DNA of 55,348 nt from Colwellia sp. (GTDB taxonomy: Bacteria > Pseudomonadota > Gammaproteobacteria > Enterobacterales > Alteromonadaceae), in assembly GCA_029938115.1 (NCBI GenBank), contig JAPYOP010000025.1, positions 1 to 55,348 on the forward strand, given 5' to 3'. A program made the position numbers and the translations under genes. How positions within the stretch are numbered: the stretch's first letter is position 1; every line of letters starts with the position of its first letter. Positions 34,500 through 44,020 of this stretch are shown here, one piece after another. The notes beneath the pieces are model-generated. The model was not told where the DNA came from and searched no databases. It saw only the letters and a program-made list of their open reading frames with translations.

Positions 34500-36923
34500 A
34501 TGAAATGGTTATTTGATATTAAATATGCTTATCGGATGTTACTTAAAAACCCCGGATTCACTTCCCTTACGGTTTCAGTAATGGCCGCAGGCTTAGGGCT
34601 TTGCGTCTTCATGTTAGCCTTTATTTCGTCAATTTTGACTCGTCCATTGCCTTTTGAGCAGGGCGAACAAATGCACATGATTGAGCTTGAGTATGATGGT
34701 GTGCATTATAACGGTGGCTCAATAATGCATCCCGATTATCTAACGATAAAGGAGCAGAGTAGTAGTTATAGTGATATTGGTGCCTATTATACTGCCACCG
34801 CTAATTTAAGTAATGGCGATCGCGCACAACGATACTCTGCTGCAGTTACCGAAGCTAATATGTTCTCTTTTACCAGTACGTCTCCTATCATGGGACGCGA
34901 TTTTACTGAACAAGATGCAACGTCAGGGGCTGAGCCCGTTACTGTTATTGGTTATGATGTTTGGCAAAATTACTTTAATGGCGACCAATCGATAGTTGGT
35001 CAAAGCGTAAAAATTAATGGTGTAGATACCTTAATTGTTGGTGTAATGCCACAAGGTTACTTGTTTCCTATGGCCGCGCAATTGTGGCAACCTCTGACAG
35101 AAGATGCCACGCGAGTTAAACGCAGTGAAGCGGCACATATGGCTATTTATGTTAAGAAAAAGCCAGAAGTTAGTCTTGAGCAAGCTAATCAAGAAGTCAA
35201 AGATATCATGAACAAAATTGCTCAGCAGTACCCTGAAACCAATAGTAAAAGTAGTGCTTATGTTGCTACTTTTCAAAAGTGGATGATGGGAGATGGTACT
35301 AACATGATTATTGGTTTGATGCTTACGGCTGTTAGCTTTGTTTTGGTCTTAGCTTGTGTCAACGTAGGTAACTTACTTTTTGCACGCGCTAACGAACGAG
35401 CAAAAGAAACCGCTATACGGGTAGCACTTGGCGCGCCAAGATCACGCCTCATCATGCAAATGATGTGGGAAAGTATGTTTATATGTAGTTTAGGTGGCTT
35501 ATTTGGACTATTTTTAGCGGCTTGGAGTTTAGAGTTACTCGAAACAATTTTACCGCAAATGCTGCCAATTTCAGTACCTTTTTGGTGGGTGATGTCGCTA
35601 GATAATGAGCTGATACTGCAATCTATTGTTATCATTTTGATTACGGCATTAGTGACAGGAATTCTCCCTGCATGGAAAATGTCGAGTAGCGATTTTAATG
35701 CTGTACTTAGAGATGGTACCAGAGGCGCTATGGGTAAAAAAGCAGGGCGAGTCAATCGAGTATTAGTGATAGTTGAAGTAGCCTTATCATGCATATTGTT
35801 GAGTTTGTCCGGAGTGTTATTTGTTGTTTTACAAGAAATTAATAATTCAGATTTTGGTGCAAATATAGATAACAAATTAACAGCTCGTGTTGGTTTACCT
35901 GAAGTTAATTATCAAGAAGACAATAAGCGTATGCAGTATTTTAAACGTTTAATTGAAAAGTTATCTACCATTCCAGGGGTAAATAAAGCGGGAGCTGTTT
36001 CAGGTCTACCGGGTAATGGTAATGGTTATCGAGCATTTCAACCAGAAGGTTACGAAGTGACCGAGAATCAATATCCACGCACAGGGCAAGGTGTCACTTA
36101 TATTGGCAGTATGCAAGCAATGGAAATGAAATTACTTGAAGGGCGTTACTTTGATAGCAGAGACCGAGTTGATTCGTTGCCTGTTACTGTGATCACTGAA
36201 TCCATGGCGAAAAAATACTGGCCTACAAGTTCAGCATTAGGCAAGCGTTTTAAATACGTTGATGGTGATGATCCGCAGTGGTTAACCATAGTAGGTGTAA
36301 TTAATCATGTTATTCAAGGGCAACCGTTTTCAAATGTAAAATATAGAACATCTGCTTACTTACCTTACTCACAGCAAACACGTCGTTTTATGAGTATATT
36401 TGTTGATACACAAGGTAACCCTGAACAATACCGCGAAGCGTTAATTTCAGCTGTGGCGAGTATTGACCCAGAGGTGCCCGCTTATAGCATTTCTACATTA
36501 TCGGAGCGCTTAAAACGAAGTACGGGGGGCATGAATTTTGTTCGAGATTTATTTGCGGTCTTTGCTGTGTGTGCGTTATTGCTGGCATCAAGTGGTATTT
36601 ATGGTGTATTAGCTAATAGTACCAGTAGAAGAACACAAGAAATTGGCATTCGCCGTGCTATTGGCGCAAGTGATGAAAGAGTCTTGTCGATGTTAATGAA
36701 ACAAGGCTGGTTTCAATTAGTGATTGGTTTGGCTTTTGGTCTGCCAATTGGTTACCTAGCCAGTCAAGGTGTCGTGCAAATGCTTGGTCCAGATACAAAC
36801 AATTACTACATAGTTTTTGCAATTATTCCTGTTATCATAAGTTTAGTTGTAACGATTGCGACTTTTGTCCCTGCAAAGCGAGCGATTAAAATGGAGCCTT
36901 GTACTGCACTGAGATATGAATAA
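34500..36923 (+). CDS. ABC transporter permease (MacB/FtsX type, two FtsX domains), module 1
   Basis: 807 residues. The N-terminal transmembrane helix (about 20-42) and periplasmic MacB-like domain precede a first FtsX block (about 265-405, with RANERAKETAIRVALGAPRS), then a second periplasmic domain (about 440-680) and a final FtsX block (about 685-800, with RRTQEIGIRRAIGASDE). This duplicated layout gives about eight membrane helices and resembles the long ADOP-type permeases. It likely moves a substrate out of or across the periplasm by a mechanotransmission cycle. Substrate unknown. Ribosome site AAGGAG. Confidence 0.9.
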   Translation: MKWLFDIKYAYRMLLKNPGFTSLTVSVMAAGLGLCVFMLAFISSILTRPLPFEQGEQMHMIELEYDGVHYNGGSIMHPDYLTIKEQSSSYSDIGAYYTATANLSNGDRAQRYSAAVTEANMFSFTSTSPIMGRDFTEQDATSGAEPVTVIGYDVWQNYFNGDQSIVGQSVKINGVDTLIVGVMPQGYLFPMAAQLWQPLTEDATRVKRSEAAHMAIYVKKKPEVSLEQANQEVKDIMNKIAQQYPETNSKSSAYVATFQKWMMGDGTNMIIGLMLTAVSFVLVLACVNVGNLLFARANERAKETAIRVALGAPRSRLIMQMMWESMFICSLGGLFGLFLAAWSLELLETILPQMLPISVPFWWVMSLDNELILQSIVIILITALVTGILPAWKMSSSDFNAVLRDGTRGAMGKKAGRVNRVLVIVEVALSCILLSLSGVLFVVLQEINNSDFGANIDNKLTARVGLPEVNYQEDNKRMQYFKRLIEKLSTIPGVNKAGAVSGLPGNGNGYRAFQPEGYEVTENQYPRTGQGVTYIGSMQAMEMKLLEGRYFDSRDRVDSLPVTVITESMAKKYWPTSSALGKRFKYVDGDDPQWLTIVGVINHVIQGQPFSNVKYRTSAYLPYSQQTRRFMSIFVDTQGNPEQYREALISAVASIDPEVPAYSISTLSERLKRSTGGMNFVRDLFAVFAVCALLLASSGIYGVLANSTSRRTQEIGIRRAIGASDERVLSMLMKQGWFQLVIGLAFGLPIGYLASQGVVQMLGPDTNNYYIVFAIIPVIISLVVTIATFVPAKRAIKMEPCTALRYE

Positions 36924-36954
36924 AATTATTTAATCTAGCGGTACTAAGTCGTCT

Positions 36955-36985
36955 GGGTCACTTATATAAACATATTATATAGTGG
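36955..36985 (+). other. hairpin between permease and sigma-54 activator, module 1
   Basis: GTCACTTATATAA can pair with TTATATAGTGGC across a 4-nt loop, with one bulge. There is no T run directly after it. The corresponding gap of module 2 holds a real terminator, so both may lower expression of the regulator genes relative to the transporter genes. Confidence 0.4.
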
Positions 36986-37041
36986 CTCATTTACATTTTT
37001 ATCATTTAAGTAATTACTTAGGTCATAATTGAGGAATTCAA

Positions 37042-38442
37042 TTGAGCCAAACCAAACAACCACGTATTTTAATTGCGGATGATGATCACAATATTCTAGC
37101 AGCGCTCAAATTATTGTTATCGTGCGCAGATTATGACATTACCTTAGCTTCTCAACCTGAACAGGTGATTCGCCTCTTTGAACAAGAAAGTTTTGCTTGT
37201 GTCTTACTTGATTTAAACTTTAATCTTGATACCACCTCCGGTGAAGAAGGCTTGGTATTAATTGAACAGCTTAATACTATTGATGAAGCGGTACCTGTTA
37301 TTGTGATGACCGGATGGGCAACTGTTGAACTCGCCGTTAATGCCATGCAAAAAGGGGCCGTTGATTTTATTCAAAAACCTTGGGAAAATGAGCGTGTTTT
37401 GGCGATTGTCGAAACCCAAATACGTCTCGCCAAACAATGCCATCAAGCGAAAAAGTTAGATCAAGAAAATCAATTGCTAAAAGCAGAAAACGGCCGGTTT
37501 GAACCTTTGATTGCTGAATCTGAGGGGATGAAGCAAGTTTTAACTATGGCTAATCAAGTCGCGATAAGTGATATAAATGTCTTAATCATCGGAGAAAATG
37601 GTACCGGAAAAAGTCTCTTGGCTGAGCATATTCATGAAATGTCAGCGCGTAGTGAGCATTCACTTATTAATGTCAATATGGGCGCAATTACGGAAACTCT
37701 TTTTGAGAGTGAAATGTTTGGTCATGTCAAAGGGGCTTTTACTGACGCAAGAGCTAATCGAATAGGCCGTTTTGAATTAGCAGAACAAGGCAGTTTGTTT
37801 TTAGATGAAATTGGTAATATTCCACTGTCTCAACAATCTAAACTGTTGCGAGTATTAGAGTCTCAGCAATTTGAAAAAGTAGGTTCGAGCAAAACGCAGC
37901 AAGCTGATGTGCGTATTATTGCGGCAACGAATGCTAATATAGAGCAATTTGTTAAAGATGGTTTATTTAGGCAGGATTTACTTTATAGACTAAACACTGT
38001 AGTGCTTGAGTTGCCGCCATTAAGGCAACGTATTGATGATATCGTACCGATGGCGGAACACTTTTTAGATAAATTTGCGAGTAAATATCAACGGCATGGT
38101 TTGTTCTTTTCAGCTCTTGCGAAAACAGAATTAATGTCATATCAATGGCCCGGAAATATTAGAGAGCTTAATCATATGGTTGAGCGGGCGGTCGTTTTGT
38201 CAGTCGATGAGGAGATATGCCTTACTCAGTTAGCATTGACACCGAAGAATAATCATATGGTGAGTAATGAGCAAAATGCGGATGATTACTCTGATGATCT
38301 AGAGCGTAAACTGGATGATATTGAAAGCGATATAATTAAACAACGGCTACAACACCATGGTGGTAACATGTTGGATGTAGCTAAGTCTCTAGGATTAAGC
38401 CGTAGTGCTTTTTATCGTAGAATTGACAAATATAATTTATAG
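37042..38442 (+). CDS. sigma-54-dependent response regulator (NtrC family), module 1
   Basis: 466 residues, TTG start with GAGGAA 7 bp upstream. Receiver domain with DDDH and phospho-acceptor Asp57 in LLDLNFNLDTTSG, a loop longer than usual and shared with the module 2 regulator. AAA+ domain about 155-385: Walker A GENGTGKS, the sigma-54 contact loop reading GAFTDA instead of GAFTGA, Walker B SLFLDEIG, and RQDLLYRLN. The C-terminal Fis-type helix-turn-helix ends LGLSRSAFYRRIDKY. It should activate the sigma-54 promoter at 32400 after phosphorylation by the kinase that begins 12 bp downstream. Confidence 0.93.
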   Translation: MSQTKQPRILIADDDHNILAALKLLLSCADYDITLASQPEQVIRLFEQESFACVLLDLNFNLDTTSGEEGLVLIEQLNTIDEAVPVIVMTGWATVELAVNAMQKGAVDFIQKPWENERVLAIVETQIRLAKQCHQAKKLDQENQLLKAENGRFEPLIAESEGMKQVLTMANQVAISDINVLIIGENGTGKSLLAEHIHEMSARSEHSLINVNMGAITETLFESEMFGHVKGAFTDARANRIGRFELAEQGSLFLDEIGNIPLSQQSKLLRVLESQQFEKVGSSKTQQADVRIIAATNANIEQFVKDGLFRQDLLYRLNTVVLELPPLRQRIDDIVPMAEHFLDKFASKYQRHGLFFSALAKTELMSYQWPGNIRELNHMVERAVVLSVDEEICLTQLALTPKNNHMVSNEQNADDYSDDLERKLDDIESDIIKQRLQHHGGNMLDVAKSLGLSRSAFYRRIDKYNL

Positions 38443-38454
38443 AAAGAGTAATCA

Positions 38455-39780
38455 TTGAGTAATATAAAGCGTATTAAATTTGAACGTCAATTATTAAAAT
38501 ATCTACTCGTTGCGACGTTAATTCCGGCGTTAATGCTGTTTTATAGCTTATTTTATTATCAAGCATCTACGAATTTAATTGCATTAATATTCTTATTTCT
38601 ATTTTGTTTGATTGGTTATTGCGCAACGACCTTATTTCAAAAGATTACTTATCAATTTCGTACATTATCAAATTTACTTGAAGGCATGGCTCATGGTGAT
38701 TATTCTCTTCGAGGTAGGAATTATGGTGTTGATGACTCGCTGGGACAGCTGGTTGGGCAAATAAATGGTTTGGCTGAAACTTTGGTAGAACAACGTTTTA
38801 CTGCTCACGAGAGTCAGCACCTAGTCAGTAAAGTAATCCAGCACATTGATGTCGCAATCATTGCTGTTGATGAAAATGAACATATAGCTTTGCTTAACCC
38901 CGCCGCAGAAACGCTGCTTAACGTTGAGTTATCACAAGTATTGCACCATCCGCTTGATCATATTGCTCAGCGCTTGTTAACCACTAAAACCCAGCAAGTG
39001 GTTGAGTTAAACTTTGCTAAAGGTAAAAGAAAATTTAAGGTGATACGCGATCAGTATCGTGAACATGGTCAACAACATGAATTATTTTTTGTAACGGATG
39101 TAAATGTTTTATTAAGAGAGCATGAGTTGCAAGCATGGCAGAATTTGGTCCGCGTTTTAAGTCATGAAATTAATAATTCGTTAGCGCCAATTGCCTCCTT
39201 GGCAAATACCTTACAAACGATTTCACGCAAACAAGCGTTGACTGCTAATTTTTCTCAAAACTTATCTGAAAGTCTAGATATCATTGCTGAACGTGCCGAT
39301 AGCCTTAAAATATTTATCAACAGTTATCGTCAATTAACCCATTTACCTGAGCCTAAGAAAGTTGAAATAAACCTACATGCCCTGTTTGATAAAATTACTC
39401 CATTATTCAATCAAAGAGAAATAGTTATAGATTGCCAGCGTCAGATAGTGGTTTTTGTTGATCCGGTGCAGTTTGAACAGGTACTTATTAATTTACTCAA
39501 AAATGCCGACGAAGCTATGGTAGATGAATCAAAGAGCATCTTAATTACAGTAGAAACAGCTGTTGATTTAATATTAGTTAAAATTCTTGACCGTGGTATA
39601 GGCCTTAAAAATACTGATAATTTATTTACTCCATTTTATACCACTAAAAAACAAGGAAGTGGTATAGGACTGGTGCTGTGTAGACAAATTATAGAAGCAC
39701 ATCTAGGTGATTTGTCACTTAATAATCGTAGGGATCAACAAGGGTGTATTGTTAAAATTAAATTACCGCTAAAAGCATAA
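38455..39780 (+). CDS. NtrY-like sensor histidine kinase, module 1
   Basis: 441 residues, TTG start. Two closely spaced transmembrane helices (about 14-32 and 38-56) leave almost no periplasmic loop. A HAMP-like segment, a PAS-like domain (about 125-215), a DHp with RVLSHEINNSLAPI, and HATPase_c (NLLKNADEA, DRGIGL, GSGIGLVL) follow. With no outer sensor domain it may sense the membrane or the transporter itself. Partner of the NtrC-type regulator immediately upstream. Confidence 0.9.
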   Translation: MSNIKRIKFERQLLKYLLVATLIPALMLFYSLFYYQASTNLIALIFLFLFCLIGYCATTLFQKITYQFRTLSNLLEGMAHGDYSLRGRNYGVDDSLGQLVGQINGLAETLVEQRFTAHESQHLVSKVIQHIDVAIIAVDENEHIALLNPAAETLLNVELSQVLHHPLDHIAQRLLTTKTQQVVELNFAKGKRKFKVIRDQYREHGQQHELFFVTDVNVLLREHELQAWQNLVRVLSHEINNSLAPIASLANTLQTISRKQALTANFSQNLSESLDIIAERADSLKIFINSYRQLTHLPEPKKVEINLHALFDKITPLFNQREIVIDCQRQIVVFVDPVQFEQVLINLLKNADEAMVDESKSILITVETAVDLILVKILDRGIGLKNTDNLFTPFYTTKKQGSGIGLVLCRQIIEAHLGDLSLNNRRDQQGCIVKIKLPLKA

Positions 39781-39917
39781 ATTAAAAGGTGACTTGCTAA
39801 GTAACCTGATGTGATGTCTCTATATTTTACTGAATTCCTGACATAAAACCAATATTAGCTCATCTCTGGATGTCAGGCATCTGTTTTAACGTGAGTGTTT
39901 GGCATACAATGATTGTT

Positions 39918-40106
39918 ATGAGCGATACTTCTAACCAAAACAGTGATGAAAGCCTTAGCCCTTGCGTTCGTAATTGCTGTCTTGATAACCATGATATTTG
40001 TTTAGGTTGTTACCGAAGCCTTGCTGAGATAGTTAGTTGGCGAAAGAAAAGTCGGCAGCAACAACAAGCTGTTTTAGTGCAATGTGACCAACGTCGACAA
40101 AACTAA
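39918..40106 (+). CDS. DUF1289 family cysteine-rich protein
   Basis: 62 residues from ATG 39918 (an in-frame ATG at 39870 would add 16 residues). It contains the DUF1289 signature SPCVRNCCLDNHDICLGCYRSLAEIVSW, four spaced cysteines likely to bind a metal or Fe-S cluster. Function not established for the family. It is followed 36 bp later by another small cysteine-rich gene. Confidence 0.75.
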   Translation: MSDTSNQNSDESLSPCVRNCCLDNHDICLGCYRSLAEIVSWRKKSRQQQQAVLVQCDQRRQN

Positions 40107-40142
40107 TTGATGATAGTGGGCAACCCTTATATTTAGAAAAAG

Positions 40143-40370
40143 ATGCTAATGATAATAGATGCTAAAATATGCCCATTCTGCAAAAAAGTTAATAAGTGCA
40201 TGCCTCAAAATCAGCACGCTTGTTGGTGCAATAACGTTGAAATTCCTGAGCAGCTTATCAATAGGGTTCCTGAAAGGTTAAAGCGGAAAACATGCATATG
40301 CTTAGCTTGTATAGCACTTTTTAATGAAACCCCGATCCTATTCGAATCTGAATATTTATCAAAGGATTAA
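40143..40370 (+). CDS. cysteine-rich CWC family protein
   Basis: 75 residues with the CWC pattern: CPFCKKVNKC, then CWC, IPEQLINRVPE and a closing CICLACI. Eight cysteines suggest zinc binding. Proteins of this family are small and uncharacterised. It probably shares transcription with the DUF1289 gene. Confidence 0.75.
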   Translation: MLMIIDAKICPFCKKVNKCMPQNQHACWCNNVEIPEQLINRVPERLKRKTCICLACIALFNETPILFESEYLSKD

Positions 40371-40440
40371 TTAACCAAGATAAGGTATATTAAAAAAAGT
40401 AATGAATTCCAAACACACTCACCTTTTAAAAGTAGATCAG

Positions 40441-40977
40441 ATGAACAAAATCTCAAAAACAGTTTGTACCCTATTAGCACTATTTAGCAGCTTTAGTTTG
40501 TTAGCAACTGACTTGAAAGTTGGCGAGTCAGCACCAAACTTTAACTTACAAGCAACTAATGGTGATTATTACCAACTGAGTGACTACAAGGGTAAACAAG
40601 CAGTGGTTTTAGCTTGGTACCCAATGGCTAATACTCGAGGCTGTACTATTGAATGTAAATCATTGGTAGAGCAAGGGCATTTAATTAGAGCGTATGATGC
40701 TAGCTATTTTATGGCAAGTGTTGACCCTTTAGATGACAACAGAGATTTTGCCAAGAAAACGGGGGCAGATTTTCCAATGTTAAGTGACCCATCGAAAGAT
40801 GCAGCAAAAGCCTATGATGTGCTGAATTTTATGCGGGTTGCGAGCCGAGTTACTTTTTATATATCTAAAGAAGGGAAAATATTGAAAATAGATGATGATA
40901 TCAACCCTGAAACAGCAGCCGAAGATATAGCGAAGCATTTAAAAGAACTGAATGTAGAGGTCGCTCTATCTAAATAA
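40441..40977 (+). CDS. exported peroxiredoxin (AhpC/TSA, BCP/PrxQ-like)
   Basis: 178 residues from ATG 40441, where a signal peptide begins (about 1-22, ending LLA); an upstream ATG at 40402 adds 13 polar residues in front of it. The peroxiredoxin domain has VGESAPNFNLQ and the peroxidatic region YPMANTRGCTIECKSL, with a second Cys three residues on. It likely reduces peroxides in the periplasm. A less usual point is the Arg in place of Pro before the Gly-Cys. Confidence 0.8.
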   Translation: MNKISKTVCTLLALFSSFSLLATDLKVGESAPNFNLQATNGDYYQLSDYKGKQAVVLAWYPMANTRGCTIECKSLVEQGHLIRAYDASYFMASVDPLDDNRDFAKKTGADFPMLSDPSKDAAKAYDVLNFMRVASRVTFYISKEGKILKIDDDINPETAAEDIAKHLKELNVEVALSK

Positions 40978-40989
40978 ATGAGATGATTT

Positions 40990-41592
40990 CTATATTTTTG
41001 AAAAAACTAACAGGCGATTATTAGCTGGCATAGCATAGTCGTCAATTAAATTAAGCCCTGCGGAGCTTGTCAATAATAGAATGGCTTCTATATCTCTAAT
41101 ACCGCTATTTACGTCTCTTTCTTTAAGCCATAAATCAAAGTTAGCGTTGCTTTCGCTAGTAAATTTTTCTTGATAATTAAAAGGGCCATAGATACAAACC
41201 TTAGCTTTTGATGCTAAAATTTTCTCAATACCTTCAAAAAACTTAATGACTAATGGCCAACTTATTATATGCAGGGTATTGGCGGTATATATACCGTCAA
41301 CTCGCAGATTACCTTTAGGCATCAGCCACGCTTTATTTAAATCAATAGCAATTGGTCTGTGAACATTGGCCCAAGAAGCGTCATCTAACCACAAATTGAT
41401 CCCTTGATGATTTGTTGACAAATCGCTCGTTTGCCAAGTTAAGTGAGGCAGGTGTTGGCTAAAAAAAAGAGCATGTTGTCCTGTTCCTGAGCCAATTTCT
41501 AATACATGTTTAGTATTTGAGAAAACTTTTGTCAAAATAGTTAAAATTGGCTGTTTATTATTTTCACACGCTTGGGAAAAAGGTTTATTCAT
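40990..41592 (-). CDS. DUF938 SAM-dependent methyltransferase-like protein
   Basis: 200 residues; start at 41592 (or the ATG just before it at 41595) because AGGAAAG directly precedes. Motif I VLEIGSGTGQHALFFSQHLP binds SAM, and the GPFNYQEKFTSESNANFDLWLKERD segment is typical of the DUF938 family. Substrate unknown. It begins 20 bp after the stop of the upstream alpha/beta hydrolase on the minus strand, so the two form an operon. Confidence 0.85.
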   Translation of the reverse strand: MNKPFSQACENNKQPILTILTKVFSNTKHVLEIGSGTGQHALFFSQHLPHLTWQTSDLSTNHQGINLWLDDASWANVHRPIAIDLNKAWLMPKGNLRVDGIYTANTLHIISWPLVIKFFEGIEKILASKAKVCIYGPFNYQEKFTSESNANFDLWLKERDVNSGIRDIEAILLLTSSAGLNLIDDYAMPANNRLLVFSKI

Positions 41593-41612
41593 CATCTTTC
41601 CTAACATAAAGG

Positions 41613-42515
41613 CTAATTTTTACAAGAAGCATTTAAAAAGTTAGCCGTGACGGTAATCAACTTCTCTCGTGATGATGAAAAACTGTGATCGTCTTCAATT
41701 AACTGATAACTGATTTTGCTATTTTTAGTTGCTTTTAATGCATTCAATAAAGGCGTTATATGAATGTCATGTGGAATTACATTAGTATTTGCCGCAATTA
41801 ATAATACCGGCCTGCTATTGATTTTATTGGCACGTGTAACTAAGTCTAATTCCGCACTATGTTCATTGATTTCTTGTTTGAACTTTTCGGCAGACCAGCC
41901 TTTAAGCATAAAGAGTGTCTCTGTGTAATCAAGCCACATTTTAGCTGTTTTAGCATCACTTAATAGCCCTCCTTTGTTTTGGTTATGTGTAGGTGTGGAG
42001 TTAGCGCCCAAATTAGCACCATCGTAACTCACTGCGCATTTCACCGCTGCATTATCTAGTATACCGGCGATTGCCATATGACCGCCCATGCTATGACCTA
42101 CTAGCGATATTTGTTGCTTATCAATGCTAAGTCTTTCTGCATTATTTTTAAGGTAATCTAAAACAACTTGAACATCGTGCTCAGCATTTAAAAACGAGAA
42201 CTCACCTTCACTGCCCCAAGCACCACGATAATGAAAGAATACTACGTTCCAACCTATACTGCGCATGGCTTGTGCAACATCGAGGTTTTTTTCATTACCC
42301 GGATAACCATGTAATAACAAAATTGTTGGGTGTAAACCTCTCCCCGCAGCACCATAAATCAAGCCTGACATTCGGTGACCTTCAGAGGAGATGGTTAGCT
42401 CGGTAATACTGGCAGGATGATCACTTTGAGGTTTAGCTAAAACATGAGTTGAGAGTAAAAAAACGAATAAACTAAGTACGAATAGTGGGAGATTTTTCAT
42501 TAGTGCTTGCTTCAT
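41613..42515 (-). CDS. exported alpha/beta hydrolase (S9/dienelactone-hydrolase-like)
   Basis: About 300 residues; start uncertain between 42515 and 42500, since the signal peptide (hydrophobic core LPLFVLSLFVFLLS, ending VLA) follows both. The hydrolase fold shows the oxyanion segment LLLHGYPGNEK, the nucleophile elbow GHSMGG and a late His in DDHSF. No lid or peptidase propeller is present. Probably an esterase or peptidase acting in the periplasm. It is divergent from module 2. Confidence 0.83.
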   Translation of the reverse strand: MKQALMKNLPLFVLSLFVFLLSTHVLAKPQSDHPASITELTISSEGHRMSGLIYGAAGRGLHPTILLLHGYPGNEKNLDVAQAMRSIGWNVVFFHYRGAWGSEGEFSFLNAEHDVQVVLDYLKNNAERLSIDKQQISLVGHSMGGHMAIAGILDNAAVKCAVSYDGANLGANSTPTHNQNKGGLLSDAKTAKMWLDYTETLFMLKGWSAEKFKQEINEHSAELDLVTRANKINSRPVLLIAANTNVIPHDIHITPLLNALKATKNSKISYQLIEDDHSFSSSREKLITVTANFLNASCKN

Positions 42516-42653
42516 GTCAGGGGCAAAAGTAACCCTTATAATAAGCACAATAATTTAATGTGTCTATTCCCGATATCACAAAACCCGCTAATAAAACCGA
42601 AAATCAAAAATCATCCCGTAAAATAATATCAAACACTTTCAATTGCTTATGGT

Positions 42654-42670
42654 TTGGCACTTGTTTTGCT
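42654..42670 (+). promoter_or_regulatory. sigma-54 promoter of transporter module 2
   Basis: TTGGCACTTGTTTTGCT matches YTGGCACGNNNNTTGCW at all but one position, with GG at 42656-42657 and GC at 42668-42669. It lies 32 bp before the adaptor ATG. Together with the site at 32400 it shows that both modules are sigma-54 operons. Confidence 0.8.
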
Positions 42671-42701
42671 CTCTTCATGGTAATTACATTGGGAGCCGTT
42701 T

Positions 42702-43955
42702 ATGGATATTAAAAAATCAACCGACAAAAAAGCAACTAAGCCACAGCTTAAATTGGTTATTGGTGCTGTACTTTCTGTTTTAATGTTAAGTGTGTGGAGT
42801 TTTACTCAGCCATCAGGTGCTGAAAAAGTTGCGAGTAATCAAATTTGGAGCGATGCCGTTAAGCTCGGTGATTTAGTGTTAGACGTTGAAGGTTATGGCA
42901 AGCTTAAATCTAAACAGCAACGTTTGTTAACAACACCTGCCAATGCCACGGTAGAAGAAATACTACTTAAACCAGGCTCCTTGGTAAATAAAGATAGCAT
43001 TATTGTGCGCTTGTCTAACCCTGCCATATCACAGCAAGTTAAAGAAGCTGAGCGTAACCATAATAACGCTAAGGCAAACTATTTACAGGTGGCGTTAAAG
43101 CAAAAAAGAGAGTTACTTGCCCATCAAGCATTGCAAGAGCAGCTATTGTCTGAACTCGAACTTGCCGAATTAAAAATGTTAGCTGAAGAGACGTTAATGA
43201 AAAAAGGCATTGTCTCTGAATTAACCTTCAAACGTTCGCAGTTAAATTTCAGGCAGCTATCTCGTCGTATAATTATAGAAAAAACTAGGCTTGAGCAGTT
43301 AAGTGAAGTGCACTTTCAAGAACTCGCCATAGAACAAGATAAGATTGAGCAGCAAAAAGAAAATGTAGCGGTGATTACAGAGCAATTCAATCGCTTAATC
43401 GTGAGAGCAGGCATTAAAGGTGTGGTGCAAAACTTAGCGGTTGAAATAGGACAAAGTGTTGCTTTGGGCGAACAAATAGCCCTTGTTGGTAGTGTTGATA
43501 GCTTGTTCGCCATGCTTAACGTCTCACAGTCTGATATTGAACTTATCACCATAGGTCAATTGGTTAATATTGATACGCGCGGTGGGAACATTGTCGGAAA
43601 AGTACAGCGCATCAATCCTTTAGTTAAACAGGGCATGATTTCAATTGAAGTATCGCTTACCGGTGAACTGCCTAATAATGCTCGCCCCGATTTAAATGTT
43701 GATGGTGTTATTTCAACAGGCACCTTAAGCCAAGTGATGTATATCAAAAAACCAGTCAATGCCAGTTCAGGTATGAAAACACAATTATTTAAGCTTGATA
43801 AAGAACAAAGCCAAGCAGCTAAAGTTGCTGTTACTTATGGGCAAGAAAGTGGCGAATATATTCAAATACTTAGCGGCGCGTCAGAGCACGACAGCTTTAT
43901 TTTGTCAGACATGTCTCGCTGGAATACAGCCAATAAAATCACTATCACTCAATAA
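42702..43955 (+). CDS. periplasmic adaptor (HlyD/MacA-like) of ABC transporter module 2
   Basis: 417 residues with an N-terminal membrane anchor (about 18-36), a lipoyl-like half (VEEILLKPGSLVNKDSIIVRLSNP), a coiled coil (about 105-235) and a second half (LAVEIGQSVALGEQIALVG). Same length and layout as the module 1 adaptor. The ribosome site is GGGAG. It should dock on the permease encoded two genes later. Confidence 0.88.
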   Translation: MDIKKSTDKKATKPQLKLVIGAVLSVLMLSVWSFTQPSGAEKVASNQIWSDAVKLGDLVLDVEGYGKLKSKQQRLLTTPANATVEEILLKPGSLVNKDSIIVRLSNPAISQQVKEAERNHNNAKANYLQVALKQKRELLAHQALQEQLLSELELAELKMLAEETLMKKGIVSELTFKRSQLNFRQLSRRIIIEKTRLEQLSEVHFQELAIEQDKIEQQKENVAVITEQFNRLIVRAGIKGVVQNLAVEIGQSVALGEQIALVGSVDSLFAMLNVSQSDIELITIGQLVNIDTRGGNIVGKVQRINPLVKQGMISIEVSLTGELPNNARPDLNVDGVISTGTLSQVMYIKKPVNASSGMKTQLFKLDKEQSQAAKVAVTYGQESGEYIQILSGASEHDSFILSDMSRWNTANKITITQ

Positions 43956-44020
43956 CCGATTGATGACTTTAACTTTAAACGTCATTTATTGAAAAATAAC
44001 ATATAATTTAGGAAATCCTT

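Noticed and set aside
35273..35875. 200-codon minus-strand open frame
   Set aside because: It is antisense to the conserved FtsX region of the module 1 permease, has a Thr/Ser/Ile/Lys-rich composition typical of antisense reading, and has no ribosome site.
42549..42653. activator binding site upstream of the module 2 sigma-54 promoter
   Set aside because: I looked for an inverted repeat shared with the region before 32400 and found none that was convincing in both.
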